A stretch of DNA of 64,000 nt from Streptomyces omiyaensis (GTDB taxonomy: Bacteria; Actinomycetota; Actinomycetes; Streptomycetales; Streptomycetaceae). The notes beneath the pieces are model-generated. The model did no database searches, was not told the DNA's origin, and was given only the letters and a program-made list of their open reading frames with translations. The stretch is from assembly GCF_014650895.1 (NCBI RefSeq), contig NZ_BMVV01000007.1, positions 1 through 64,000 on the forward strand, read 5' to 3'. The position numbers and the translations under genes were made by a program. This document shows, one piece after another, positions 53,779-62,299 of the stretch (position 1 is the stretch's first letter; each line of letters begins with the position of its first letter).

Positions 53779-54770
53779 CTCCCACGAGAACCCCGCACGC
53801 CCTCGACGTCCAGGGCCTGCGGGTCACCCTGCCCGGCACCGCACGCCCCGTCCTCGACGGCGTCGACCTGCACGTCGCCGCCGGCGAGACCGTCGCCCTC
53901 GTCGGCGAGTCCGGCTCCGGGAAGTCCCTCACCTCGCGCGGCGCCCTCGGCCTGCTGCCGCCCGGCGCCACCGTCGCGGGCCGGATCCGGGTCCGCGGCC
54001 ACGACGTGCTCGCCATGAAGCCGGAACAGCTGCGCGCCCTGCGCACCGACACCGTCGCCATGATCTTCCAGGACCCCCGGGCCGCCCTCAACCCGATGCG
54101 GCGCATCGGCGACTTCCTCGTCGAGAGCGTCACCCTGACCCGGACCATGAACCGGGCCGACGCCACCGCCCGCGCCGGCGAACTCCTGCAGGCGGTCGGC
54201 CTGGACGCGTCCGCGCTGCGCGCGTACCCCGGGCAGGTCTCCGGCGGCATGCTGCAACGCGTCATGATCGCCGCCGCGCTCATGGGCGACCCCGAACTGC
54301 TCCTGGCCGACGAGCCCACCACCGCCCTCGACGTCACCACCCAGGCCGAGGTCGTCGCCCTCCTCGCCGAGCTCCGCGCCCGCTTCCGCACCGGCCTGCT
54401 CTTCGTCACCCACGACCTCGACCTCGCCGCCGCCATCAGCGACCGCGTCTACGTCATGTACGCCGGACGGATCGCCGAGAGCGGCCCCGCCGAGGCCCTC
54501 TTCGCCCGGCCCCGGCACCCCTACACGGCCGCCCTGCTCGCCTCCACCCCCCGCCTCGAAGCCCCCGGCGGCCGGCTCGCCGCCATCGGCGGCCATCCCC
54601 CCGACCTGCGGCGGGAGCTCACCGGCTGCCCGTTCGCCGCCCGATGTCCGCTCGCCACGGAACTCTGCGAGCGACAGGCCCCCGAGCAGCGCACCGCGCC
54701 CGGCCTCCCGGACCACCGGGCCGCCTGCCACCACACCGACCGGCTCGAAGGGAGCCCCGTCGATGCCTGA
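53775..54770 (+). CDS. ABC transporter ATP-binding protein, DppD-like
   Basis: This 331-aa ATPase has Walker A GESGSGKS, the Q-loop in FQDPRAALNPM, the signature VSGGMLQR (a conservative change from LSGGQ), Walker B LLLADEPTT and the switch His in VTHD. The C-terminal oligopeptide extension has the CPFAARCPLATELC cysteine pattern. ATG 53775 overlaps by ATGA, and its end overlaps the next gene by eight bases. Confidence 0.93.
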   Translation: MTPTRTPHALDVQGLRVTLPGTARPVLDGVDLHVAAGETVALVGESGSGKSLTSRGALGLLPPGATVAGRIRVRGHDVLAMKPEQLRALRTDTVAMIFQDPRAALNPMRRIGDFLVESVTLTRTMNRADATARAGELLQAVGLDASALRAYPGQVSGGMLQRVMIAAALMGDPELLLADEPTTALDVTTQAEVVALLAELRARFRTGLLFVTHDLDLAAAISDRVYVMYAGRIAESGPAEALFARPRHPYTAALLASTPRLEAPGGRLAAIGGHPPDLRRELTGCPFAARCPLATELCERQAPEQRTAPGLPDHRAACHHTDRLEGSPVDA

Positions 54771-55560
54771 CAACGCCCTGGAGGCCGTCGGCCTCCACCG
54801 CGCCTTCGGGAGCGTCCCCGCCGTCGACGACGTCTCCTTCGTCCTCCCCGAAGGCGGCTCCCTGGGCATCGTCGGGGAGTCCGGCTCAGGGAAGACCACC
54901 ACCGCCCGCATCGTCGTCGGCCTGGAGCGGGCCGACGCCGGAGAGGTACGCGTCCGGGGCCGGGCCCGGGCCACCGGCGGCGGCGGCCGGGCCGGGCGCC
55001 TGGCCCGCGCCCGCGAGGTCCAGATGGTCTTCCAGGACCCCTACCTCTCCCTCGACCCCCGCACCAGCGTCGAGCAGGTGCTGCGCGAGACCCTGCGCCT
55101 GCACTTCCCCGGCACCGACCACGACCGGCGCGTCCGCGAACTCCTCGACCAGGTCGGCCTGGGCACCCGGGCCGCCGACGCCCGTCCCCGGCAGCTCTCC
55201 GGCGGCCAGCGCCAGCGGGTCGCCATCGCCCGCGCCCTCGCCGTCGAACCCGCCGTCCTCGTCCTCGACGAGGCGGTCGCCGCCCTCGACGTCTCCGTCC
55301 AGGCCCAGATCCTCAACCTGCTCGCCGACATCCGCGAACAGACCCGGATCGGCTACCTCTTCATCACCCACGACCTCGGCGTGGTCCGCCGCGTCACCGA
55401 CGACGTCATCGTCATGCGCCGGGGCCGCGTCGTCGAGGCCGGCCGCACCTCCGAGGTGCTCGCCGCGCCCGGACACCCCTACACCCGGCTGCTGCTGGAG
55501 TCCGTGCCCCGCCCCGGCTGGGACCCCGCGGCCATCGCCGCCGCCCGCCGCGCCCTCTGA
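54763..55560 (+). CDS. ABC transporter ATP-binding protein, DppF-like
   Basis: This 265-aa ATPase has Walker A GESGSGKT, signature LSGGQRQR, Walker B VLVLDEAV and switch ITHD. It lacks most of the cysteine-rich C-terminal extension of DppF. The usual P-T after the Walker B Glu is A-V, a mild change. Its stop TGA (55558-55560) is directly followed, in the same frame, by a deiminase C-terminal remnant. Confidence 0.93.
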   Translation: MPDNALEAVGLHRAFGSVPAVDDVSFVLPEGGSLGIVGESGSGKTTTARIVVGLERADAGEVRVRGRARATGGGGRAGRLARAREVQMVFQDPYLSLDPRTSVEQVLRETLRLHFPGTDHDRRVRELLDQVGLGTRAADARPRQLSGGQRQRVAIARALAVEPAVLVLDEAVAALDVSVQAQILNLLADIREQTRIGYLFITHDLGVVRRVTDDVIVMRRGRVVEAGRTSEVLAAPGHPYTRLLLESVPRPGWDPAAIAAARRAL

Positions 55561-55851
55561 ACCCTCCCGGGCGCGCCCGCCGCCCGCCGCGCCCCCGACC
55601 CCTCCGGCGCACGCGCCCCCGTCCGCCGTGCGCCCACCGCCCGGGGCCTCCTCGCCTCGTACGCCCACTTCTCCCTCTGCGACGACGCCGTCATCAGCGC
55701 CCGCTTCGGCGACCGGCGGGCCGAGGAGGCGGCCCGCGCCACCCTCGCCCGCCTCTCTCCGGACCGCGTCGTCGAGCAACTCGACATCGACCGCCTCGGC
55801 ACCGGTGGCGGCGGCACCCACTGCGTCACCCGGCAGCAGCCCGCCGCCTGA
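55561..55851 (+). pseudogene. C-terminal remnant of a deiminase gene (PAD 4)
   Basis: In the frame of the preceding ATPase, with no ATG or GTG, the sequence reads LLASYAHFSLCDDAVISARF, then GDRRAEEAARATLARLSPDR and GTGGGGTHCVTRQQPAA before TGA at 55849-55851. That is the last 70 or so residues of an agmatine deiminase-family protein, including the nucleophilic Cys. The rest of the gene is gone. The 290 bases that follow (55852-56142) are GC-rich and hold no gene. Confidence 0.88.
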
Positions 55852-56142
55852 GCGCCCCGTCCCGGCCGTCCGCACCGGACCGGCGCCCGGCACGGCCTCC
55901 TTCGCCGGGCCCGCGGCGGTGTGCGGGCATCCGGTGGCGCCGCTGCCCTGTGCCCCCGGCGCCGCGCGTTCCCCGGACCGCCGCGGCGTCGCTGCGTGCC
56001 CGGCCGGCGCACGCGCCGGGCCTCGGTCCCGGCGGGCCCTATCCGGCGCCGACGGGGGCGACCGCGGCGGGCGTGATCGTGACGGCCGTCGTCCGGCCGC
56101 GGGGCAGAAGGACCGCCGGGCGGCGTACCGACGACGAAATCC

Positions 56143-56209
56143 GCACTGAAATTTCAGTCAACTCATCGTGCGCGAAGGATTGACTGAAATTTGAGTCAGT
56201 TCCTACGGT
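56143..56209 (+). promoter_or_regulatory. island operators O5 and O6 with permease promoter
   Basis: O5 is the perfect palindrome ACTGAAATTTCAGT (56145-56158). O6 is TTGACTGAAATTTGAGTCAG (56180-56199). TTGACT of O6 (56180-56185) is followed after 18 bases by TACGGT (56204-56209), a clear promoter whose -35 and spacer are covered by O6. The centres are about 40 bp apart, four helical turns. Confidence 0.85.
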
Positions 56210-56286
56210 GTCTGCATCCGAGTGGCGCCCGCACCTTCCCGCGGTGGCCGGCGGATTCGTGGAAGCACCCGTGAACAGGAGCCCGC

Positions 56287-57738
56287 ATGGGGCCAGTTGC
56301 CTCGCAGACGAACGATCCCGCCCCCCTCGCCGGGATCGAGCAGCACTCGATCGACTGGGTGCCCCTCTCGGAACGGCACGGCAAGCCGTCGGACGTGGGG
56401 GCCATCTGGTTCGTCGGCAGTCTCAACCTCACCGGCCTGGCGACCGGCGTCGTGACCCTCTCGCTCGGCGGCTCGCTGGTCTGGACCGTCGTCGCCACCG
56501 TCCTCGGCTCCCTCTTCGGCACGTTCTTCATGGCCTTCCACTCGGCCCAGGGGCCGCAGCTGGGGCTTCCCCAACTCGTGCAGTCCCGACCGCAGTTCGG
56601 ATACCTGGGCGCGGCGCTCACGGTCTGGGTCTTCGCCCTGGTCAACTACGTCGCCTTCAACACCTCCGACGCGCTCCTCTCCGGCCAGGCCGTGAACCTG
56701 CTCACCGGGATGCCGAACACCGTCGGCTACCTGCTGGCCGCCGGGGTGGCGACCGTGGTCGCCCTGTTCGGCTACGAGTGGATCCACCGCATCAACGGGT
56801 GGCTCACCTGGCCGTTCGTCGTGATCACCGCGGCCGTCACGGCGGCCGCCCTCTTCGGCGGCGGACTGCCGGACGGCGTCTGGGAGCCCGGCCCCTTCGA
56901 ACCCGCCCCGTTCATGCTGGTGTTCGTCTTCGTCGCCGGCTTCCAGCTGGGCTGGGCACCGTACGTCTCCGACTACTCGCGCTACCTCGGACCCGACGTC
57001 CCGGTCCGCAGCACCTTCTGGTGGACCTACCTGCCGAGCGCGGTCTCCGGCATCTGGGTTTTCGTCCTCGGCGCCGTCGTCTCGGCCGCCGCCCCCGAGG
57101 GCACCGACCCCGTGACCGCCCTGAAGCTGGCGGCGGACCGGCTCTTCGACGGATTCGGCACCGTCGCGGTCGTCGTCCTGCTGATCGGCCTGCTCTCCAT
57201 CATGGCGATCAACCAGTACGGCGGCAGCCTCACCATGATCTCCATCCTGGACTCCTTCCGCCCGGTCAAGCCCACGCGGACGCTCAGGATCGCCACCGTC
57301 GGCATCATGCTGGCCGCCGTCGGCACCGTCTCCACCCTCGTCGGCATCGACCGGTTCAACTGGTTCTTCGCCCACGTGGTGGTGGTCCTGACCTACCTCT
57401 TCATCCCGTGGACGGCCATCAACCTGGTCGACTTCTTCTTCGTCCGGCGCGGCCAGTACGTCGTCAAGGAGATCTTCAACCCCCACGGGATATACGGCCG
57501 GTGGGGCTGGCGCGGCAACCTCGCCTACGCGATCGGCCTCGCCTGCATGGCCCCCTTCATGGTCATCACCGGCCTCTTCGTCGGTCCCGCCGCACGGTTC
57601 CTCGGCGGTGTCGACTGCTCCCTCCTCGTCGGCCTCCCGGTGGCCGGCGGCCTCTACTGGGCCTTCGCCCGCAGCCTCGACCTGGCCACCGAGCGCCGGC
57701 TGGTCCGGGAGGAGGGGCTGCTGGACCGACTCCACTGA
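56287..57738 (+). CDS. NCS1-family permease (cytosine/purine/allantoin type)
   Basis: This 483-aa transporter has twelve helices. It opens with IDWVPLSERHGKPSDVGAIW and contains GAIWFVGSLNLTGLATGV, GLPQLVQSRPQFGYLGAAL and FVAGFQLGWAPYVSDYSRYL, all typical of NCS1 symporters of bases and ureido compounds. ATG 56287 has CAGGAG just upstream. It shares the transcript with exported PAD 5, so a product or substrate of the deiminase is a plausible cargo. Confidence 0.92.
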   Translation: MGPVASQTNDPAPLAGIEQHSIDWVPLSERHGKPSDVGAIWFVGSLNLTGLATGVVTLSLGGSLVWTVVATVLGSLFGTFFMAFHSAQGPQLGLPQLVQSRPQFGYLGAALTVWVFALVNYVAFNTSDALLSGQAVNLLTGMPNTVGYLLAAGVATVVALFGYEWIHRINGWLTWPFVVITAAVTAAALFGGGLPDGVWEPGPFEPAPFMLVFVFVAGFQLGWAPYVSDYSRYLGPDVPVRSTFWWTYLPSAVSGIWVFVLGAVVSAAAPEGTDPVTALKLAADRLFDGFGTVAVVVLLIGLLSIMAINQYGGSLTMISILDSFRPVKPTRTLRIATVGIMLAAVGTVSTLVGIDRFNWFFAHVVVVLTYLFIPWTAINLVDFFFVRRGQYVVKEIFNPHGIYGRWGWRGNLAYAIGLACMAPFMVITGLFVGPAARFLGGVDCSLLVGLPVAGGLYWAFARSLDLATERRLVREEGLLDRLH

Positions 57739-57819
57739 CCGCGCCGCAACCCGCACCCGTACCCGTACCCGCACCCCCGTGATTCCCGCGTACCGAACCC
57801 CGCAGAGAAGGAGCACCAC

Positions 57820-58986
57820 GTGAAGAACGCACACGACGGCGACCGACCGGGCCTCAGCCGCAGATCCCTCCTCGCCCGCACCGGAGCGGTCGCTGCCGCC
57901 CTCGCGGCGGGACCGGTCCTCGGCGCCCGGCCCGCGATGGCCGCCTCCTGGCGCGTGCCCGGCGAGGACGAGGCGCACCGCAGGACCTGGATGGCCTGGC
58001 CGTCCAGCACCACGATCTGGGGCGCCGACCTCTCCAAGATCCAGGCCGACATCGCCAAGCTCGCCAAGGAGGTCGCCGCGTACGAGCCGGTCGTCATGTG
58101 CGCGGACGGCTCCACCGCCGCCTCGCGCGCCAGGGCCGCGTGCGGCTCCACGGTCACGGTGACCGGCTCGATCCCGGTCTCGGACTGCTGGATGCGCGAC
58201 ACCGGTCCGCTCTTCCGCGTCGACGACGCCGGCGGCCTCGACTCCTTCGGCCTGAACTTCAACGCCTGGGGCGAGAACGCCACCCGCTTCTACGGCATCC
58301 CCGCCTCCGCCTACGACAAGGACCGCGTCGTCGCCCAGCGGGTCGCCTCCTACTCGGGCGTGCCCTTCGCGAAGTCGTCCGTGGTCGGCGAGGGCGGCGG
58401 GGTCGAGTACGACGGCGACGGCACCCTGATGGCCACCGAGAGCTGCTGGGTGAACTCCAACCGCAACCCCGGCAAGTCCCGCGCCCAGATCGAGGCGGAA
58501 CTCCTCTCCCGCTTCGGCGCCTCCAAGATGATCTGGCTGCCGGGCGTGAAGGGCCAGGACGTCACCGACGGGCACATCGACGGCACCGCCCGCTACATCA
58601 GGCCCGGCGTCGTCATGGTGCAGCTCGCCGGAGCCGTCCGGCCGGACGTCTGGACCGCGAACGCCCGGGCCGTGCGCGACGTCCTGGTCGACGCGACCGA
58701 CGCCCGCGGCCGCCGGCTCCGGGTCCTCACCATCGAGGGCCCCGACACGCTGCCCCGGATCCCCTCGGGCCGGCGCGCCGAGTTCCTCAGCTCCTACATG
58801 AACTGGACGGTGACCAACGGCGCGATCATCACCACCCAGTTCGGCGACACCGCCAAGGACGCGGCGGCCAAGTCGGCCATCGCCGCCGCCTACGGCCGGC
58901 CCGTCGTCCAGCTCAACCTCGACGGTCTCTACGGCAACGGCGGCGGAGGCGCCCACTGCGTGACCATGCAGGAACCCGGCCGCTGA
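57820..58986 (+). CDS. agmatine deiminase-family enzyme, Tat-exported (PAD 5)
   Basis: This 388-aa protein starts with a twin-arginine signal (LSRRSLLARTGAVAAALAAG) with likely cleavage after AMA near residue 41. The deiminase domain has RRTWMAWPSSTTIW, VSDCWMRDTGPLF, LNFNAWGENATRFYG, the His in DVTDGHIDGT and Cys380 in GGGGAHCVTMQ. It would be a soluble secreted enzyme. GTG 57820 has AGAAGGAG at 57806-57813. The gap after the permease contains a short CCCGTA/CCCGCA run. Confidence 0.92.
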   Translation: MKNAHDGDRPGLSRRSLLARTGAVAAALAAGPVLGARPAMAASWRVPGEDEAHRRTWMAWPSSTTIWGADLSKIQADIAKLAKEVAAYEPVVMCADGSTAASRARAACGSTVTVTGSIPVSDCWMRDTGPLFRVDDAGGLDSFGLNFNAWGENATRFYGIPASAYDKDRVVAQRVASYSGVPFAKSSVVGEGGGVEYDGDGTLMATESCWVNSNRNPGKSRAQIEAELLSRFGASKMIWLPGVKGQDVTDGHIDGTARYIRPGVVMVQLAGAVRPDVWTANARAVRDVLVDATDARGRRLRVLTIEGPDTLPRIPSGRRAEFLSSYMNWTVTNGAIITTQFGDTAKDAAAKSAIAAAYGRPVVQLNLDGLYGNGGGGAHCVTMQEPGR

Positions 58987-59126
58987 TCCGGTGAACCGCC
59001 GGTCCGGGCCCGGCGCGGGGGCCCGGACCGGCCCGCCGCGGCGCCCCGCCGCCGGGCCGGGGGCGGCTCCGGGCGCGCCGGGGCGCGGCCGGACGGCCCG
59101 GCCCGGCGGCCGGATAGCCTGGGCCG

Positions 59127-60044
59127 ATGCTTACCGAAGTGACGGCGACCCGCTACGTCACGCCCTTGCGCGAGGGCGGATCGCTCCCAGGGATCGTCGA
59201 GGCCGACGACTACGGCACGTACGTCATGAAATTCACCGGTGCCGGACAGGGTCGCAAGACCCTCGTCGCCGAGGTGATCTGCGGGCAGCTCGCCCGGCGC
59301 CTCGGGCTGCGCGTGCCCGAGCTGGTCACCCTCCAGCTCGACCCGGTCATCGGGCTCTCGGAGCCCGACCAGGAGGTCCAGGAGCTGCTCAAGGCGAGCG
59401 GCGGGCTCAACCTGGGCATGGACTTCCTCCCCGGCTCGCTGGGCTTCGACCCGCTGGCGTACGGGGTCGATCCGGCGGAGGCCGGCAAGGTCGTCTGGTT
59501 CGACGCCGTGATCAACAACGTCGACCGGTCCTGGCGCAACCCGAACATGCTGGTCTGGCACGGCGACCTCTGGCTGATCGACCACGGCGCCACGATGATC
59601 TGGCACCACAACTGGCCCGGCGCCGCCGCCTCCGCGGCCAAGCCGTACGACGCCTCCGGCCACGCCCTCGCGCCCTTCTCCCCGGACGTCGCCTCGGCCG
59701 CCGCCGAGCTCGCCCCGCTCGTCACCCGCGAGCTCCTGGAGGAGGTCGCCGCCGACGTGCCCGACGCGTGGCTGGCGGACGAGCCCGGCTTCGACTCCAC
59801 CGACGCCCTGCGCGCCGCCTACGTCGAGGCGCTGCTGCCCCGCGCGGCCACCATCCACGAGCGGATCACCCTCGGCCCGCGCACCGAGCGCCGCCCCCAG
59901 CAGCCGCCGGGCTGGCTAGCCGAGCGCCTCGCCCCCCGGCCGGCGGTGGGCGACCGCGCCGGCGCCGGGAGCGGCGCGAAGAACAGCGACACGAGCAGCG
60001 ACACGAGCAGCGACACGAGCACCGAGAAGGACAGCACCCCGTGA
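59127..60044 (+). CDS. HipA-like kinase-fold protein
   Basis: This 305-aa protein resembles the HipA/PI3-kinase-like fold: GTYVMKFTGAGQGRKTLVAE near 32-51 (ATP-binding Lys), VVWFDAVINNVDRSWRNPNM near 127-146 and LWLIDHGATMIWHH (metal-binding Asp). The C-terminus has three SDTS repeats. ATG 59127 is six bases after TAGCCT (59115-59120), so it is probably leaderless. It overlaps a DUF3037 gene by GTGA. The pair looks like a conserved two-gene module, but it has no HipB-type antitoxin. Confidence 0.85.
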   Translation: MLTEVTATRYVTPLREGGSLPGIVEADDYGTYVMKFTGAGQGRKTLVAEVICGQLARRLGLRVPELVTLQLDPVIGLSEPDQEVQELLKASGGLNLGMDFLPGSLGFDPLAYGVDPAEAGKVVWFDAVINNVDRSWRNPNMLVWHGDLWLIDHGATMIWHHNWPGAAASAAKPYDASGHALAPFSPDVASAAAELAPLVTRELLEEVAADVPDAWLADEPGFDSTDALRAAYVEALLPRAATIHERITLGPRTERRPQQPPGWLAERLAPRPAVGDRAGAGSGAKNSDTSSDTSSDTSTEKDSTP

Positions 60045-60424
60045 CCGACCGCGACGTCTTCGAGTACGCGCTGCTGCGCGTGGTGCCGCGCGTCGAGCGC
60101 GGCGAGTGCTTCAACGCGGGCGTGGTCGTCTACTGCCGGGCCCGCTCCTTCGTCGCCGCCCGCACCCACCTCGACGAGGCCAAGCTGGCCGCGCTCGACC
60201 CGGCGGCCGACGTCACCGGCGTCCGCGCCGCGCTGCGCGCCGTCGAGGGCGTCTGCCTGGGCGGCGACGCGGCGGGGCAGGCCGCCGGGGACGACGCCGG
60301 ACGGCGCTTCCGCTGGCTGATCGCCCCGCGCTCGACGGTGGTCCAGCCGGGTCCGGTCCACACCGGCCTCACCGGCGACCCCGAGGCGGAGGTGGAACGC
60401 CTGCTCGACCTCCTCGTGCGGTGA
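60041..60424 (+). CDS. DUF3037 family protein
   Basis: This 127-aa protein contains FEYALLRVVPRVERGECFNA and GVVVYCRARSFVAARTHLDE, the DUF3037 core. GTG 60041 overlaps the HipA-like stop (60041-60044). DUF3037 genes are commonly found beside HipA-like genes, and the two proteins may act together. The biochemical role is unknown. Confidence 0.88.
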   Translation: MTDRDVFEYALLRVVPRVERGECFNAGVVVYCRARSFVAARTHLDEAKLAALDPAADVTGVRAALRAVEGVCLGGDAAGQAAGDDAGRRFRWLIAPRSTVVQPGPVHTGLTGDPEAEVERLLDLLVR

Positions 60425-60480
60425 CGCGCCGCCACCCGCGCACGGTGACGGGGGAGTGACGGGGTGCACCCGGTGGGCCG

Positions 60481-60546
60481 TTGACACCGGGTGCCAGGGC
60501 TTCTAGCGTCTCGTCCTGCGGTCGATACTAAGCGGTCGCTCATGAG
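60481..60546 (+). promoter_or_regulatory. promoter and dyad upstream of the SDR operon
   Basis: TTGACA (60481-60486), exactly 17 bases, TAGCGT (60504-60509). Ten to thirty bases past the start point lies an imperfect dyad TACTAAGCG-GT-CGCTCATGA (60527-60546), a TetR-like site suited to block elongation or initiation. Confidence 0.75.
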
Positions 60547-60589
60547 CCCGGGGAGAGCCCGGGACCCCTGAGGGCGAGGAGAAGCAAGC

Positions 60590-61351
60590 ATGTCCACCAC
60601 CGAGCAGCGCGTAGCCGTCGTCACCGGTGCCGCACGGGGCATCGGCGCCGCCACCGCGCTCCGTCTCGCGGCCGAGGGCCGCGCCGTCGCCGTCCTCGAC
60701 CTCGACGAGGCGGCCTGCAAGGACACCGTCGAGAAGATCACCGCCGCGGGCGGCCGTGCCCTCGCCGTCGGCTGCGACGTCTCCGACGGCGCCCAGGTGG
60801 AGGCCGCGATCGCCCGTGTCGCCGCCGAGCTCGGCGCGCCGACGATCCTCGTCAACAACGCCGGCGTCCTCCGCGACAACCTGCTCTTCAAGATGTCGGA
60901 GGCCGACTGGGACCTCGTCATGAACGTGCACCTCAAGGGCGCGTTCCTGATGGCGAAGGCCTGTCAGAAGCACATGGTGGACGCGGGCTTCGGCCGGATC
61001 GTCTCGCTCTCCTCCTCCTCGGCGCTGGGCAACCGCGGCCAGGCGAACTACTCGGCGGTCAAGGCCGGCCTCCAGGGCTTCACCAAGACGCTCGCCAAGG
61101 AGCTCGGCAAGTTCGGCATCACCGCCAACGCCGTCGCCCCGGGCTTCATCGTCACCGAGATGACCGCCCAGACGGCCGAGCGCGTCGGCATGGGCTTCGA
61201 GGACTTCCAGGCCGCCGCCGCCTCGATGATCCCGGTCCAGCGCGTCGGCCGCCCCGAGGACGTCGCCAACGCCATCGCCTTCTTCACGGGCGACGACGCG
61301 GGCTTCGTCTCCGGCCAGGTCATGTACGTGGCCGGCGGCCCGCTCAACTGA
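60590..61351 (+). CDS. fabG: short-chain dehydrogenase/reductase, FabG-like
   Basis: This 253-aa NAD(P)-dependent reductase has the Rossmann motif TGAARGIG, NNAG, and the Ser/Tyr/Lys catalytic set (SLSSSSALG, then YSAVK). It fits 3-oxoacyl-ACP reductase. The C-terminal GQVMYVAGGP is typical of FabG. ATG 60590 has GAGGAGA upstream. It forms an operon with a second SDR 32 bases downstream. Use in fatty-acid or acyl-CoA metabolism is likely but not certain. Confidence 0.9.
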   Translation: MSTTEQRVAVVTGAARGIGAATALRLAAEGRAVAVLDLDEAACKDTVEKITAAGGRALAVGCDVSDGAQVEAAIARVAAELGAPTILVNNAGVLRDNLLFKMSEADWDLVMNVHLKGAFLMAKACQKHMVDAGFGRIVSLSSSSALGNRGQANYSAVKAGLQGFTKTLAKELGKFGITANAVAPGFIVTEMTAQTAERVGMGFEDFQAAAASMIPVQRVGRPEDVANAIAFFTGDDAGFVSGQVMYVAGGPLN

Positions 61352-61383
61352 CCCGCGGGACCGGCGAGAGCAAGGAGTACGGC

Positions 61384-62151
61384 ATGACCGCACAGCAGCC
61401 GCCGGAGCCCTCCGGCAAGGTCGCGCTCGTCACCGGCGCCAGCCGGGGCATCGGCTACGGGATCGCGGAGGCGCTCGTCGCCCGGGGCGACCGGGTCGTC
61501 ATCACCGGACGCGGCGAGGAGGCCCTCAAGGAGGCCGTGGAGCGCCTCGGGGCGGACCGGGCCGTCGGGGTCGCGGGCAAGGCCCACGACACCGCCCACC
61601 AGGCCGCCGCCGTCGAGGCCGCGATGGACGCCTTCGGGCGCGTCGACTACCTCGTGAACAACGCCGGCACCAACCCGGTCTTCGGCCCCATCGCGGACCT
61701 GGACCTGGACGTGGCCCGAAAGGTCTTCGAGACGAATGTGATCTCGGCGCTCGGTTTCGCGCAGCGGACCTGGCACGCCTGGCAGAAGGAGAACGGGGGC
61801 GCGATCGTGAATATCGCGTCGGTGGCCGGAATCTCCGCTTCCCCCTTCATCGGGGCGTACGGGGTGAGCAAGGCCGCGATGATCAATCTCACCCAGCAGC
61901 TCGCGCACGAATTCGCGCCGGTCGTCCGGGTGAATGCCATTGCGCCGGCCGTCGTGAAGACGAAATTCGCCCAGGCGCTCTACGAGGGCCGTGAGGCCGA
62001 GGCGGCCGCCTCGTACCCCATGGGCCGGCTGGGCGTCCCGGAGGACATCGGGGGCGCCGCCGCCTTCCTGACCTCGGAACAGTCGGGATGGATCACCGGA
62101 CAGACGCTGGTCGTCGACGGGGGCATTTTCCTGAACGCCGGAGTCGGGTGA
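61384..62151 (+). CDS. short-chain dehydrogenase/reductase (second)
   Basis: This 255-aa SDR has TGASRGIG, NNAG and the catalytic Tyr/Lys in GAYGVSKAA with Ser in NIASVAG. ATG 61384 has CAAGGAG upstream. It is the second gene of the operon with the FabG-like enzyme; the substrate is unknown. After its stop is a 9-bp-stem hairpin (62159-62186). Confidence 0.9.
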   Translation: MTAQQPPEPSGKVALVTGASRGIGYGIAEALVARGDRVVITGRGEEALKEAVERLGADRAVGVAGKAHDTAHQAAAVEAAMDAFGRVDYLVNNAGTNPVFGPIADLDLDVARKVFETNVISALGFAQRTWHAWQKENGGAIVNIASVAGISASPFIGAYGVSKAAMINLTQQLAHEFAPVVRVNAIAPAVVKTKFAQALYEGREAEAAASYPMGRLGVPEDIGGAAAFLTSEQSGWITGQTLVVDGGIFLNAGVG

Positions 62152-62158
62152 CCGATAA

Positions 62159-62186
62159 CCGGACACTTTCCGGATCCAGTGTCCGG
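62159..62186 (+). terminator. hairpin after the SDR operon
   Basis: CCGGACACT (62159-62167) pairs with AGTGTCCGG (62178-62186) around a 10-base loop. It is either a weak terminator or an operator for the next promoter. Confidence 0.55.
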
Positions 62187-62238
62187 ATTGGCCCCGGTTG
62201 CATCTCGATTGCCTCAAGTGCCCCGCCGGGCTCGCCCA

Positions 62239-62266
62239 TTGACCTGGCGGGGTACTGCGGTATCGT
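62239..62266 (+). promoter_or_regulatory. promoter of the oligopeptide-binding gene
   Basis: TTGACC (62239-62244), 16 bases, TATCGT (62261-62266). The coding start is 34 bases further on, behind GAGGAG (62287-62292). Confidence 0.72.
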
Positions 62267-62299
62267 CGGCCGACCCCAGGCTGAACGAGGAGCGTGCAC

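Noticed and set aside
55950..56183. 77-codon ORF running into the permease operators
   Set aside because: It has a low-complexity product, no ribosome site, and overlaps a well-supported control region.
56203..58956. 917-codon minus-strand open frame over the NCS1 permease and PAD 5
   Set aside because: It is antisense to two convincing genes; its composition is typical of a GC-skewed shadow frame.
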